DNA from: Rhizophagus clarus
Taxonomy: Eukaryota > Glomeromycota > Glomeromycetes > Glomerales > Glomeraceae
DNA length: 64,000 nt
Assembly (NCBI GenBank): GCA_015698045.1
Contig: BLAL01000160.1
Span: 62,001-126,000, forward strand
Reading direction: 5' to 3'
Below the pieces are notes generated by a model that ran no database searches, was not told the origin of the DNA, and was given only the letters and a program-made list of their open reading frames with translations. Positions 54,110 to 64,000 of the stretch are shown in pieces (within the stretch, counting starts at the first letter, position 1; each line of letters starts with the position of its first letter). The position numbers were made by a program, and so were the translations under genes.

Positions 54110-55419
54110 AAGTTGCCTACTGAAACTAAAGAGTTTTGACATGTTAAAATTGTCAAAACTATTTTGACATTTCAACATCAGCCTTCCAGTTTGACAAAAT
54201 ACTAAAATAGTTTTGACATACTGAAACTGTTTCAACATTTCAATGTAGTATATTATATGATTAGCAAGATTTTTGATTAGTCTGATCAAATTGATTTACT
54301 GATCGTTAATAATCTTTTTTTTTTATTAAAAAAAAAAATAATTTTTTTTCTACTTTTATGTAAGAAGAAAAGGTTATCGACTTACAACTTACAAAATAAA
54401 TAATGGTTAGTTTTCAACTTTCCATTTTTTTTATCTTATTTTTGATTATTTAAAGCTGATTTTTCTTTTTTAAAAAAAAAAACTTATTCAGTTTTTTTAA
54501 AAAAAAAAAAATTTTTTTTTTTGTAAGATGCCAGATGAATATTATGAACTGGATTTTGGAATTGAGGCAAGTAAAGGAAGTGGGAAAGGGTATTTGTTTT
54601 ATTAGAACCATTTCTAACATTTTTTCCTTACTTTTTGTATGTTGACAGACAAATACTACAAACCAGACTTTGGAATTGAGGCAAGTAAGAAAGGTGAGAA
54701 AGGTTATTTGTTTTATTAGAAATGTTTTTAATGTTTCTTCTTTACTTTTTATAGGTTGCTGAATAAATACTACGAATTGAATTTTAAAATTGAGGCAAGT
54801 GAAGGAGGTGGAAAAGGGTATTTGTTTTATTAGAAATGTTTCTAACGTTTCTTCTTTACTTTTTGTAAATTGCTAGATAAATATTATAAACTGGACTTTG
54901 GAATTGAAGCAAGTGAAGGAGGTGGAAAAGGTTATTTGTTTTATTAGAAACATTTCTAACATTTCTTCTTTACTTTTTGTAGATTACCAGACAAATATTA
55001 TGAACTGGACTTTGGAATATAAGGAATGGGAAAGAGGAGAATTCTTTTAATATTAAAGAAATGTACTAATATTTCTTTCTTTATTTTTTTAGGTCACTAG
55101 ACTTCTTAGACAAACCTAGACTTGAAATGTAAGGAATGAGCGGGAGTGAAGAAATTTTTTTAACATTAAAGAAATGTACTAACATTTTTTATTTGTTTTA
55201 ATCTTTGAGTATCAAAAGCTGATACTATGCTAAAATTATAATACAATACTAGTGTTATTTATGCCAAAACTATGCCGAATGCTAAAATAGTTTTAACAGT
55301 TTTGATAGGTTTTGGCAGTTTTGACAAGTTTTAACATTTTAAAATTTTAACAGTTTTGACATTATGTAAGTAGTTTTGATTTTCAACATTGGCCAAATAA
55401 GTTTCAGCAGGCAACTTTA
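54110..55419. mobile_element. TIR element B with exon-like tandem units
   Basis: Left end AAGTTGCCTACTGAAACT; right end AGTTTCAGCAGGCAACTT. The element is flanked by a perfect 10-bp duplication CAACTACCTA (54100-54109 and 55420-55429). Subterminal CAAAACT / AGTTTTGAC words are inverted between the two ends. The interior array is homologous to that of element A. Non-autonomous. Target duplication length points to a Mutator-like element; superfamily is inference. Confidence 0.88.
54525..55100 (+). repeat. exon-like tandem array in element B (five to six units)
   Basis: About 113-bp units with TTTACTTTTTGTAGATTGCC-like starts, the coding-like stretch for LPDKYYELDFGIE, then GGCAAGTGAAGGAGGTGG and ATTAGAAATGTTTCTAACGT. 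Here the putative donor reads GCAAGT rather than GTAAAT as in element A. The last units are truncated. Confidence 0.75.
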
Positions 55420-55494
55420 CAACTACCTATTATTCACTATATACCATCTATTATTTATCTATTATCTATCTATTATCAAAATAATTTTAAAATT

Positions 55495-56110
55495 ATATAC
55501 AAAAAAAAGAAAAACAATTAGTTAATGATTTTATCAATAAAAAAAATTAAAGTTTCAAATATTTTCAAAATTTATCCAACTCATTCAATAAAAATTTAAA
55601 GAAGAACTTACAAAAAAAAAATTAAAACCATTTTTTCAGTTAAAAAAATAATTCAAAAACTTTAAAGAAACTATAAAACTTATTACTTATTTAATAAAAA
55701 TCTGAAAAAAAACTTACAAAAAAAAAAGATACAATTAGTTAAAAGTTTTTTTAATAAAAAAAATAAATTTAATATATCAAAACTTATCCAATTTAATAAA
55801 AATCTAAAAGAATCTATAAAAAAAAATAAAAAACAATTAGTTTAAAGTTTTTTCAATAAAAAAAATCAAAATCTTGAAATTTTAAAACTTATTCAATCAT
55901 CTAACAAAAATCAAAAATAACCTATAAAAAAATAAAGAACTGATTAGTAAACTGATTCTTTAATAAAAAATAAATAAAATTAATAAAATTTCAAAAAAAA
56001 AACATTTTAAAACTTACCTAGTATTATCTAACAAAAACTGAAGAAAAAACTTACAAAAAAAGAAGAAACAGTTAGTTTAAAATTTTTTCAAATAAAAAAA
56101 ATTAAGTTTC
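55495..56110. repeat. A/T-rich tandem array, about 105-115 bp unit
   Basis: Five to six degenerate units sharing CTTACAAAAAAAAA, CAATTAGTTAA, TTTTTTCAATAAAAAAAAT and AACTTATCCAA. It begins 75 bp after element B. No coding content. Confidence 0.65.
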
Positions 56111-56149
56111 AAAAATTTAGAACTTATTATAATATACAGTTTAAAAGTT

Positions 56150-56895
56150 TATATGTTCTTTTAAACTTAGGAACTGTTTTTAAAGAAAAAATGAAAAGAA
56201 ATATTAGTAACGCTTTTATTATAAAAAAAATAGTGAACTTCTCTTCTTAACTTGTAATTCTAAAATTTTAAAACATTTTAGGAATTGTTTTTAAAGAAAA
56301 AGTAAAAAAAAATATTAGTAATACTTCTATAATAAAAAAAAATACTAAACTCTTTTCAACTTACCATTTTAAAGTTTTAGGTTATTCAAAAGTTATTTTT
56401 TAAAAAAAAACAAAAAAAGAATATTAATAATACTTTTATAATAAAAAATATACTAAAATTTTCTTTTCAATTTATTATTTTAAAATTTTAGTAAATTATT
56501 TAAAAACTATTCCTAAAGAAAAAAAATAAAAAGAAATATTAGTAATGTTCCTATAATAAAAAATATACTGAACTTCTACTTTTAACTTATTATTTCAGAA
56601 TTTTAAATCATCCTAGAAGCTGTTCCTAAAAAAAAAAAAGTAAAAAAGGAACATTAATAATACTTCTATAATAAAAAATGTCTGAATTTTTTCTTTAAAC
56701 TTAATTACAATTTATTTTAAAAACCATTTTTAAAGAAAAAAATAAAAAAAAAATATTAGTAATGCTTCTATAATAAAAAATATATTAAATTTTTTTTTTA
56801 ATTTACTATTCTAAAGTTCTAGTCTGAAATTCAGATTAGTTAAAAAAAAAAAATGAAAATAATATTAATAATAATGTTCTAAATAAAAAATGCAA
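56150..56895. repeat. second A/T-rich tandem array, about 110-117 bp unit
   Basis: Six to seven units each with AATATTAGTAATACTTCTAT, AATAAAAAATATACT, CTTCTTTTCAACTTA and GTTTTTAAAGAAAAA. Similar in base composition to the preceding array but with a different unit. Confidence 0.65.
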
Positions 56896-57142
56896 AAGTC
56901 TTCTTTATATTTACTAGGTTAAAAAAAATTCAGTTTAAAAAAAAGATTATTGATTGCAAATTGGATTGATAAATCATATAATCAATATCAAAATTGTAAA
57001 ATCAATTTTTTTATTTTATTTATCAGAAATACTAAATCATTTAGGTATATATTGAATTATTTTTTATAAACTCTTTACACAAATATAAAAAAATATATAA
57101 AAAAGTATTATATCATGATGTTTAAACATATAAATAGTCATA

Positions 57143-57938
57143 TGGGCTGGTTTGACTCTATCCGATTTTATCACATAAAATGCATTTTTCTTAGTTCACG
57201 GGGTTGAATTATTATGATAATTGTAAATCTGTAACACAATAAAATAAACCAGTGATAAGAGCTGATCCTATATCAATCATAAAATCCTGATAATCTATAT
57301 TTTTTTCAATGTATTTCGCGTCTTCAAAGTTCATTGCAAATTGGTTACAGATTGGTTTTGAGGAATCGGAAAGGAATCAGCAAATCTAATAAAAAACATA
57401 TTACGTTGTTTATAACAAATAATAAGCTATTATACACTTTATAAAACGTTAAAAGAACAAGAGGGCACTGTATGGTTTGTAGATTGCAAAAAAATTTGTA
57501 GCTAAACTTTTAAAATACCAACTTTTGCTTGCTCAATAAGCATTAGTTTATTAATTCTCACTTTCTTTATTATAGGCTTTAATGAGTAAATAGTAAACAA
57601 TAGAGAACAACAGAAGATCTGGACTTTTTTTTAAATAATTATTACATTTACATAGTTTTTATTCTATTTTAATTCGTTGTAATCCAATTTAAATAGTTTT
57701 TGGTTTAAAATAATATTTATGATTATTACTCTTAATTAATATATAATTTTCATGATTTTAAACTTGTAAATTAAGATAAAATAATATTTCTTTTTTTATT
57801 CCTTTGCGCAAAGTATCGTTAAATGTTTTGTTATGTTGATTATCATGTGAGATTGAACCAATAAACATATTTTAACATGCTATCCCCTTGTTATCACATA
57901 AGTGATATTATCGCATCATGTGAAGTCAAATCGGCCTA
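57143..57938. mobile_element. 796-bp TA-flanked TIR element
   Basis: Left end TGGGCTGGTTTGACT; right end in reverse TAGGCCGATTTGACT, with TA outside both (57141-57142 and 57939-57940). Just inside each end are TTATCACATAA words, inverted. The interior has no intact frame. Probably a non-autonomous Tc1/mariner-like element. Confidence 0.7.
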
Positions 57939-59700
57939 TATGTTTTGAATAATGCTGTAAATAACAGAAATTATTTTAAGTATATGCAATAAGCATATTA
58001 CAATTATTGACAATTACGACTTGATTATAACAAAATTATCAAAACTATTACTTTAAAAAAAAATATGATAATTAATAGACTACTTTAAAATATATAATTT
58101 ATTATGTAAAGCACTTGATATAGCTTTTATTTATGATAGATATGCCAATACCTATACTGAAAAATTTGTTATCAGTTATGCCATATTGAATAATTCATTA
58201 TTATATTAATAAATTTTTTTATAATAAAATTCTAATTAGTTAAAATGTAAAATTTATTATATTAAAAGAGAGATTGTATTATATTAGTTATATAAATATA
58301 AAATTTTTGCAAAAAATTTTTGAAAAATATGAAGTATAAAGGTTTATTTATTATAATTGTAAATATAAAATAATATATTAATTTATATTACATTATATTA
58401 TATAATGATTAGCATAATTTGATAAAATAAAGTGTTTGTATATATTTAATCATTATTTGTAAATTATCAGGATTTTAGATTATTAAAATTTTGAATTGTT
58501 AAGATTTTAGATTTAGAATATTGTTAAAATATAGCATATATAATAAAATGTATTAGTAAATCATATACATAGATATTTTTAAGTTGAGAATAATATTAAA
58601 TCAATTGTAAAAGAAATATCACAATCTTTATAAAAAAAAAATCAGAAACAAAAAATTTGAATTCAACAGTTTATAATAACTATAAAAATAGAGAAATTAT
58701 TATTTTCTTAAAGAAATTGTGCATAATCTATCATTTAATTTAATTATTGAAAACTTTTGCATTAAGTTTGACTATTTTATTTAATAGAAATTATTTTGCA
58801 GTTTATTTTTTAAATAAATATGTTAATATCACTATTTGATTAGTTTAAAGTATTTTTATATAATAAATATATGATATTTAATATGAGTTTATAAAAAAAA
58901 TTATTTTTTAAAAATAATAATAATAATGTAAAATATTTGCAAAATGATCTGGTAAGATGATTGTCAGTAAAATGATAACTTGAAGAATTTCAATTGGAGC
59001 TAGTAATTTTGAACTTAAATTGATTTATATCAAAAAATTTTTTTATTATTATTGCTTATATTTTTTAAATTCAATTTAAATTATTATTAAAAATTATTTG
59101 AAAATAATTTATTAAACAAAAAATTAGTAGATAATAAAAATGATAAAATCACTGAAATAATACAAATTCTTAAATTACAATTAATGTTTATACAAATAGG
59201 ATTTAATAATAAAAATTTGGAAAGATTATTTTTTTTTTTTTTTTTTTTTTAAGATGTTGAAAACACACTAGTATTTATTAGATAAGATAAGATTAGGTCA
59301 TAATCACTTCTATTCTATGTACAGTACTCCCAACAAAATGTCAGTTCAGACAGCTACTTAAGGAAAGATTATTTACAAATTAACAAACAAAAAAATAATA
59401 TTATATTAAATATTGAATTTGAAGAAAGAAAATTAGTATTATTAGAATGCTAAATAAGGTTTAGAAAAGAAATAGCAAAAGTAGAAGTCATTGAATTATA
59501 AAATTAGCATTAAAAATAAATATTAATTTAATTTTATAATTTTTGTATTTTTTATAGTTTGTAATTGTAAACAAAAATTGAGCAATGTACTACTTTAATT
59601 AATACTATTATTGGGCTAATGTTATACTATGCATTTCAAATGATAAATTAAACTGAAAACTTCAAACAATAGAACTATTTAATAAATATTATTATATAAT
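57939..59700. other. A/T-rich spacer
   Basis: Low complexity, with a run of 20 T near 59230 followed by a short, less A/T-rich stretch (59260-59350). I see no gene. Confidence 0.4.
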
Positions 59701-59753
59701 CATCATCAGAAAATTTTATAGGGTGAAAAATTGCGTAAGTTTACAATTTTGTA

Positions 59754-60215
59754 AGTTTACAAAAGTTTATGGCATAATATTTTGAAAAATTTCAAAATAT
59801 TATATAAATTTACAATTTCGTAAGATTTATGTGATATTACGATCAAAATATTATGCAAGTTTTCAATATTGTAAGATTTACGCAATATTACGGTCAAAAT
59901 ATTTTGCAAATTTATGAAACTGTAAACCTGCGTAATATTACAGTTGAAATATTTCAAAAATTTATGAGACTGTAAACCTGCGTAATATTACGGTTGAAAT
60001 ATTTTGAAAATTTACGAGATTGTAAATCTGCGTAATATTACGGTTGAAATATTTTGAAAATTTATAAAACTGTAAACCTGCGTAATATTACAGTCAAAAT
60101 ATTCTGCAAATTTACAAAATTGTAAACCTGCGTAATATTATGGTTAAAATATTTTAAAAATTTACGAGACTGTAAACCTGCGTAATATTACGGTTAAATA
60201 TTTTGAAAATTTAAT
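59754..60215. repeat. 50-bp array with CGTAATATTACG palindrome
   Basis: Seven to eight units spaced exactly about 50 bp, each TGTAAACCTGCGTAATATTA followed by CGGTTGAAATATTTTGAAAA and TTTACGAGA. The palindrome CGTAATATTACG sits once per unit. Open frames through the array are by-products. Confidence 0.88.
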
Positions 60216-61053
60216 ATTACTATTCGATCGTTAAAGCTGCGTATGCAGTAGAACGTATACAAGGGGCATGTGATACTATTGAATAATCAAAAATAATATA
60301 AACACCTTTTCTTTCTTTTTCTTTTAAGTTTGGGAAAGCAAAATTATTTTTATTTACAAATTTTTTATTATTTATAATTTTTATGTTAAAAATTAAAGTA
60401 AATTCTAATTTTTATTATAACTTAATAAAAAAATACATATTTGATACTTATTCGCTACTATTTTATAAAATAGTATTCAGGCTGTATGGCGTGAACGTCA
60501 GTATCAGTCACAGTCCAAAAAAACGTGAGTCTCCAGCCGATATTTGGTACAGACTGGGCCTAGCTATTCACTTAATAAATAAAAAAATAAAAATAATTAT
60601 CTTTTACGATACGTAGGTAAGTTTCTTCTTCTCTTACAATCATCACGCGTGACTAAAATTGATCAAATTTATCAAATTTAAAACATGAATGTAAATATTA
60701 ATTGTAAATTTTATTATAGTATAATTACCCAGCCTCTCCCAAAATCTTATTCTAAATTCGCGATAATATCTTTGGCCGGTATACGTCCACAGCCACTGCC
60801 CAGGATTTCCATTACGATAAAGGACATAGTTTTAAATATCAAAATCAATTCGAATATTCGATAAATACATTTAATTTATATGAATGTAATTTTATTTATT
60901 TATTTACATGGTAATTCCTGACGAGGTTCCTTCACTTTTGGCTGCACTGTTGCCCAGAAACTTTCGTACGAAATATTTTATTTATTCTGATTCAATTAAA
61001 TGGATTGGTTAATTTGAATTTAAATTCTTTCTTAAAGAAATTATAGATATTAG

Positions 61054-61221
61054 TCATATAACCCTATTGGCAACAGAGTCCCAAAAATCATGGTGGCTTC
61101 TACCATTAATATTGTGATAGGCGCAGTTTCTGTCTCGGCATATGTCAACCAGTTCATCCATCATAGTCCAGTTCCAATGGACGTTATAGTGGGAATGACG
61201 TGAATATGTGTGGCGAGGCAT
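61054..61221 (-). CDS. short Myb/SANT-like frame, 55 aa (possible first exon)
   Basis: ATG at 61219-61221 opens MPRHTYSRHSHYNVHWNWTM, then MDELVDICRDRNCAYHNING and HHDFWDSVANR, up to a stop at 61054. The Trp/helix spacing (WNWTMMDELVDIC ... FWDSVANR) resembles Myb/SANT-like domains found in transposon-encoded proteins such as the second ORF of PIF/Harbinger elements. A further minus-strand stretch near 60915-60990 reads ESFWATVQPKVKEPRQELPC and ends in a stop, and could be a later exon. It lies inside the 3.78-kb element. Function and exon structure are uncertain. Confidence 0.35.
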   Translation of the reverse strand: MPRHTYSRHSHYNVHWNWTMMDELVDICRDRNCAYHNINGRSHHDFWDSVANRVI

Positions 61222-61614
61222 TATTAGATTAGATTTGATTTTTATAATTTGATTTTGGGATGAGTAAAAATTTGGGTAGAAAGAAAGTCGTAAAATATCA
61301 CTTTAAATAAAATTTGAACAATATCTCTTTGGTTTGATTTTATTTCTCGTTTCAATTAAAATTTAATTTATTACACTCTTATCATTAAACATATTAATTA
61401 AATCTCATGCAGATATGGATTATTTAAATATAAATATCATGATTAATAAAAAAAAATCTTAGTTTGATTTCATATTAATATATTATATTTAAAAATAAAA
61501 ACAATTATATTCTGATTAAATATTTTGTGTACATTTCTTAAAAAAATCATAAAAAAAATCTTGTACATCGTACATATATGCAATTACTAAATATCATCCC
61601 CTTGTGATAAATAA

Positions 61615-61755
61615 AAAATTACGCAATACAAATTCAACACAAATTCAACACAAATTTAACAAATTTAACGAAATTTGGCCAAAATTAATAATTTTTTACC
61701 AGAATTATCAACACAAATTGAACACAAATTGAACACAAATTGAACACAAGTTTCA
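61615..61755. repeat. short CAACACAAATT tandem repeats
   Basis: Two clusters of about 11-bp repeats (TTCAACACAAA; TTGAACACAAA), four to five copies in total, separated by 60 bp. Confidence 0.75.
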
Positions 61756-61914
61756 GTCACGATTTATTTATGTCACGCCCGCATTGTTGATAATTAAATA
61801 AATAAATCTATATGATATGATTGTGCATGATTGCATATATAGTATCGTATTTTCTGGCCAATCAAAATTAGGCTGATCCTTGCATGTGATTTAATCTGCA
61901 CGCATTTTTTGTCC

Positions 61915-62055
61915 TATTTATTTTTTGTCTCTTTATTTCTTTATTTTTTTGTTCAATATTTTTCTCTTCTTTTTATTATTTCTTTATTTTTTTGTTCAAT
62001 ATTTTTTTTTTCTTTTTATTATTTCTTTATCCTTTTGTTCAATATTTTTTAATTA
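61915..62055. repeat. pyrimidine-rich tandem repeat, about 52-bp unit
   Basis: Three units of TTATTTCTTTATTTTTTTGT plus TCAATATTTTT and CTTCTTTTTATT. Confidence 0.8.
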
Positions 62056-62082
62056 TATATAGAATATTTACATATATTTCAT

Positions 62083-62640
62083 AATTTATTGCTTTGCAGG
62101 TATAGAAATATTTGTTTATTAATACTAATTATTTCATTATTTTTTACTTCTTTTTTACTTTGTATCGTAATACTGACAATAATATACATGTTTCCTTTAT
62201 TTCTTTTTACTTGTACTTTAATACTAACGATCGATACTAACAATACTAATTATGTTTTTTTTTACTCCTTTTACTTAATACTAACAACATGTTTATTTTT
62301 TATTTTGTCTCCTCTTTTTTTTATTTTTAGTTTATTCTTTGCAGGTATAAAAATATTTGTTTATTAATACTAATTATTTTCGTTTTCTTTTTACCTCTGT
62401 TACTTTGTGTCATAATAATAACAATAATATTCATATTTCCTTTATTCCTTTTTACTTTTACTTCAATACTAACGATACTAACAATACTAATTATGTTTTT
62501 TTTACTCCTTTTACTTAATACCAACAACATGTTTATTTTTCCTCTTTCTTTTATTTTTAGTTTATTCTTTGCAGGTATAGAAATATTTGTTTATTAATAC
62601 TAATTGTTTTAATACTAACGCATTTTTTACCCTAATTGTT
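62083..62640. repeat. tandem repeat, about 235-bp unit
   Basis: Units starting TTGCAGGTATAGAAATATTT (62094, 62340, 62572) followed by GTTTATTAATACTAATTATT, then AATACTAACAATACT words and a C/T-rich tail. Two full units and a diverging third. The frames on both strands here (92 and 67 codons) are by-products. Confidence 0.8.
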
Positions 62641-62984
62641 ATTTTATATCATAATACTAATAATACTATCTATGTTTCCTTTTTTTCTTTTACTTGTACT
62701 TTAATATTAACGATAATATCCATGTTTCTACTGTTTCTTTAACTCTTTTTACTCTAATATTAACAACACTAACAATACTAACAATATTTCTTTTATCTTT
62801 ATATCTAATACCAACGTTACTATAGCTATTTCTCTTCTTTTTACATCTAATTATATCGTTACTCTTTCTTTTTTTACTTTTATATATTCTGTATATAGTA
62901 ATAAATACTTGTAATTTTTTATAATTTAATTCATATTATATCTAATAAAATATACATTATATAAAATTATAGTACAAAAATGAA

Positions 62985-63430
62985 TTTTGAAACATTACAA
63001 AATATTTATGTAAAATTACGAATCGTCAAAATATTTTAAAAAGTTGCAAAATATTACGCAATAAAATTACAAAATATTACGAACTGTAAAATTACGAAAT
63101 TTTGTATATCGTAATATTTCGAAATATTTTAAAAAGTTGTAAAATATTTATGAACCGTAAAATTATGAAACTTTGCATATTGTAATATTTCAAAATATTT
63201 TACAAAGTTACAAAATATTACACTTACACAAACTTGCGGTGGGTTTGAAAACTTACGAAATATTATGTAAAATTATGAAATATTGTGAATATGTAAAATT
63301 ACAGAATATTACGAACCGTAAAATTACAAAACTTTGCATATCATAATATTTCAAAATATTTTAAAAAATTATGAAATATTACTCTTCCGCAAACTTGCGG
63401 CAGGTCTGGAAACTTACGAAATATTACGAT
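62985..63430. repeat. right subterminal array of the 3.78-kb element
   Basis: Looser repeats of about 100 bp with AAATATTACGAACCGTAAAA, TCGTAATATTTC and TTACACAAACTTGCGG, inverted in orientation relative to the left array. Confidence 0.7.
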
Positions 63431-63733
63431 ACGTAATCTTGTGCAACTTTTCGCACTATAAAATTTCCTGATGATGCATATATCACATTACAAATATTAG
63501 TCATATAAAAAAGATTTGATAAATTAAAGATTCATGTATAAAGTGAATCAAAAATTCATATTTTTATCCTAAAAAATTTTATTATAGAAGTAGAAATGAT
63601 CAAGTTTCTTGATTTTTATAAGATTTCTATATTTATTAAAATCTGTACTTACATAATATAAACTACATACAATAAAAGTACCAATAAAAAAATCCTGTAT
63701 AGTAAAATACTTCTTATTCTAAAAGAGAGAAAA

Positions 63734-64000
63734 ATGGAAGAGCAGAAGAAGGAATTTTACAGTAAATTACAGGTTGCTAGAAGTATCAAATTTATTGCTG
63801 ATGAAAAAAGTGATGAGATTATTGGTTTGGTAAAGCTAAAGCTAATGAGTAATGAGAAATTTTCTTGTAATATAGCAACAATACTAGCAAGAAAAGGAGA
63901 AGTGGTAGCAGTAAATTTGACAATTCATTCCAATTATTGTATAATTTATATTTCTAAGAATGGTAATTGGCTTCAAGCAGATCATCAATATATTGATAAA
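63734..64000 (+). CDS. hypothetical protein, 3'-partial at window end (at least 89 aa)
   Basis: Frame from ATG 63734 stays open to the window edge: MEEQKKEFYSKLQVARSIKF, then IADEKSDEIIGLVKLKLMSN, CNIATILARKGEVVAVNLTI and ISKNGNWLQADHQYIDK. Codon use and composition are protein-like and less A/T-extreme than the flanks. I associate this pattern with a repeated family of Rhizophagus-type genomes but cannot name a function. It lies 257 bp outside the TIR element, with a C/T-poor leader and no obvious intron. The start is the first ATG after several stops in all frames. Confidence 0.7.
   Translation, partial: MEEQKKEFYSKLQVARSIKFIADEKSDEIIGLVKLKLMSNEKFSCNIATILARKGEVVAVNLTIHSNYCIIYISKNGNWLQADHQYIDK

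Larger units (their letters stand above)
59701..63476. mobile_element. 3.78-kb TIR element with palindrome arrays
   Basis: TIRs of at least 39 bp with 33 matches: left CATCATCAGAAAATTTTATA, right in reverse CATCATCAGGAAATTTTATA. Subterminal arrays of CGTAATATTACG-type palindromes occur at both ends. The interior holds a short Myb/SANT-like frame (61054-61221), GC-richer islands and pyrimidine-rich tandem repeats. Flanking sequence is too A/T-rich to fix a target duplication. No transposase was recognised, so it is non-autonomous or its enzyme is too decayed or unknown. Confidence 0.8.

Noticed and set aside
59757..59957. Minus frame with repeated NILxVIxxKSY
   Set aside because: By-product of the 50-bp CGTAATATTACG array.
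62089..62530. Plus and minus frames across the 235-bp repeat, one like a membrane protein
   Set aside because: Both derive from pyrimidine-rich tandem repeats; repetition of the same residues at 235-bp spacing.

Overview
The window looks like nuclear DNA of an arbuscular mycorrhizal fungus close to Rhizophagus (Glomeromycotina). It is very A/T-rich, has short GT-AG introns (about 65-125 bp, one of 558 bp), is full of transposon debris, and carries several peptide families that I associate with Rhizophagus: SAM-domain family proteins with a crinkler-like header, a coiled-coil family starting MSNMQSIDSLR, and a CBM19-like secreted protein. The organism assignment is inference; no rRNA or other marker gene is present.

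1-11.4 kb is the most gene-like part. It has two tandem copies of a four-exon multi-pass membrane protein gene on the minus strand (the first cut by the window edge, the second complete, 240 aa), a three-exon Myb-like protein (178 aa), a 666-bp tandem duplication, and a six-exon Ser/Thr kinase of the Rck/Srk1 type (551 aa).

11.4-20.7 kb is layered transposon debris. It holds a decayed LINE reverse transcriptase and a decayed coiled-coil gene (both minus), and a probable LINE ORF1 copy (plus). These host younger elements: a 692-bp TIR element with a 50-bp array, two copies of a 157-bp TA-flanked MITE, and a 503-bp hAT MITE with a perfect 8-bp target duplication.

20.9-39.6 kb is a mosaic of a repeated gene family and transposons. 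Three copies of a conserved 5' region (one inverted) belong to a header-plus-SAM gene family. One copy is split by a Tigger/pogo element, and another copy serves as its empty site. Two hAT elements (4.26 and 2.52 kb), a GCGG-rich 795-bp element and a nested 413-bp element complete it. All recognisable transposase genes are broken.

39.6-45.2 kb holds a secreted six-cysteine CBM19-like protein (two exons, 127 aa) and two decayed tandem copies of a coiled-coil gene. 45.2-64 kb is almost gene-free: decayed ORFs, two copies of a TIR element whose interior is a tandem array of exon-like units, several AT-rich satellites, a 796-bp TA-flanked element, a 3.78-kb element with long TIRs and palindrome arrays, and an open reading frame running off the right edge.

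Probably functional genes are the membrane protein pair, the Myb-like gene, the kinase, the CBM19-like gene, and possibly the header-only protein at 39195 and the last partial frame. No tRNA, rRNA, CRISPR array or bacterial-type operon was seen.
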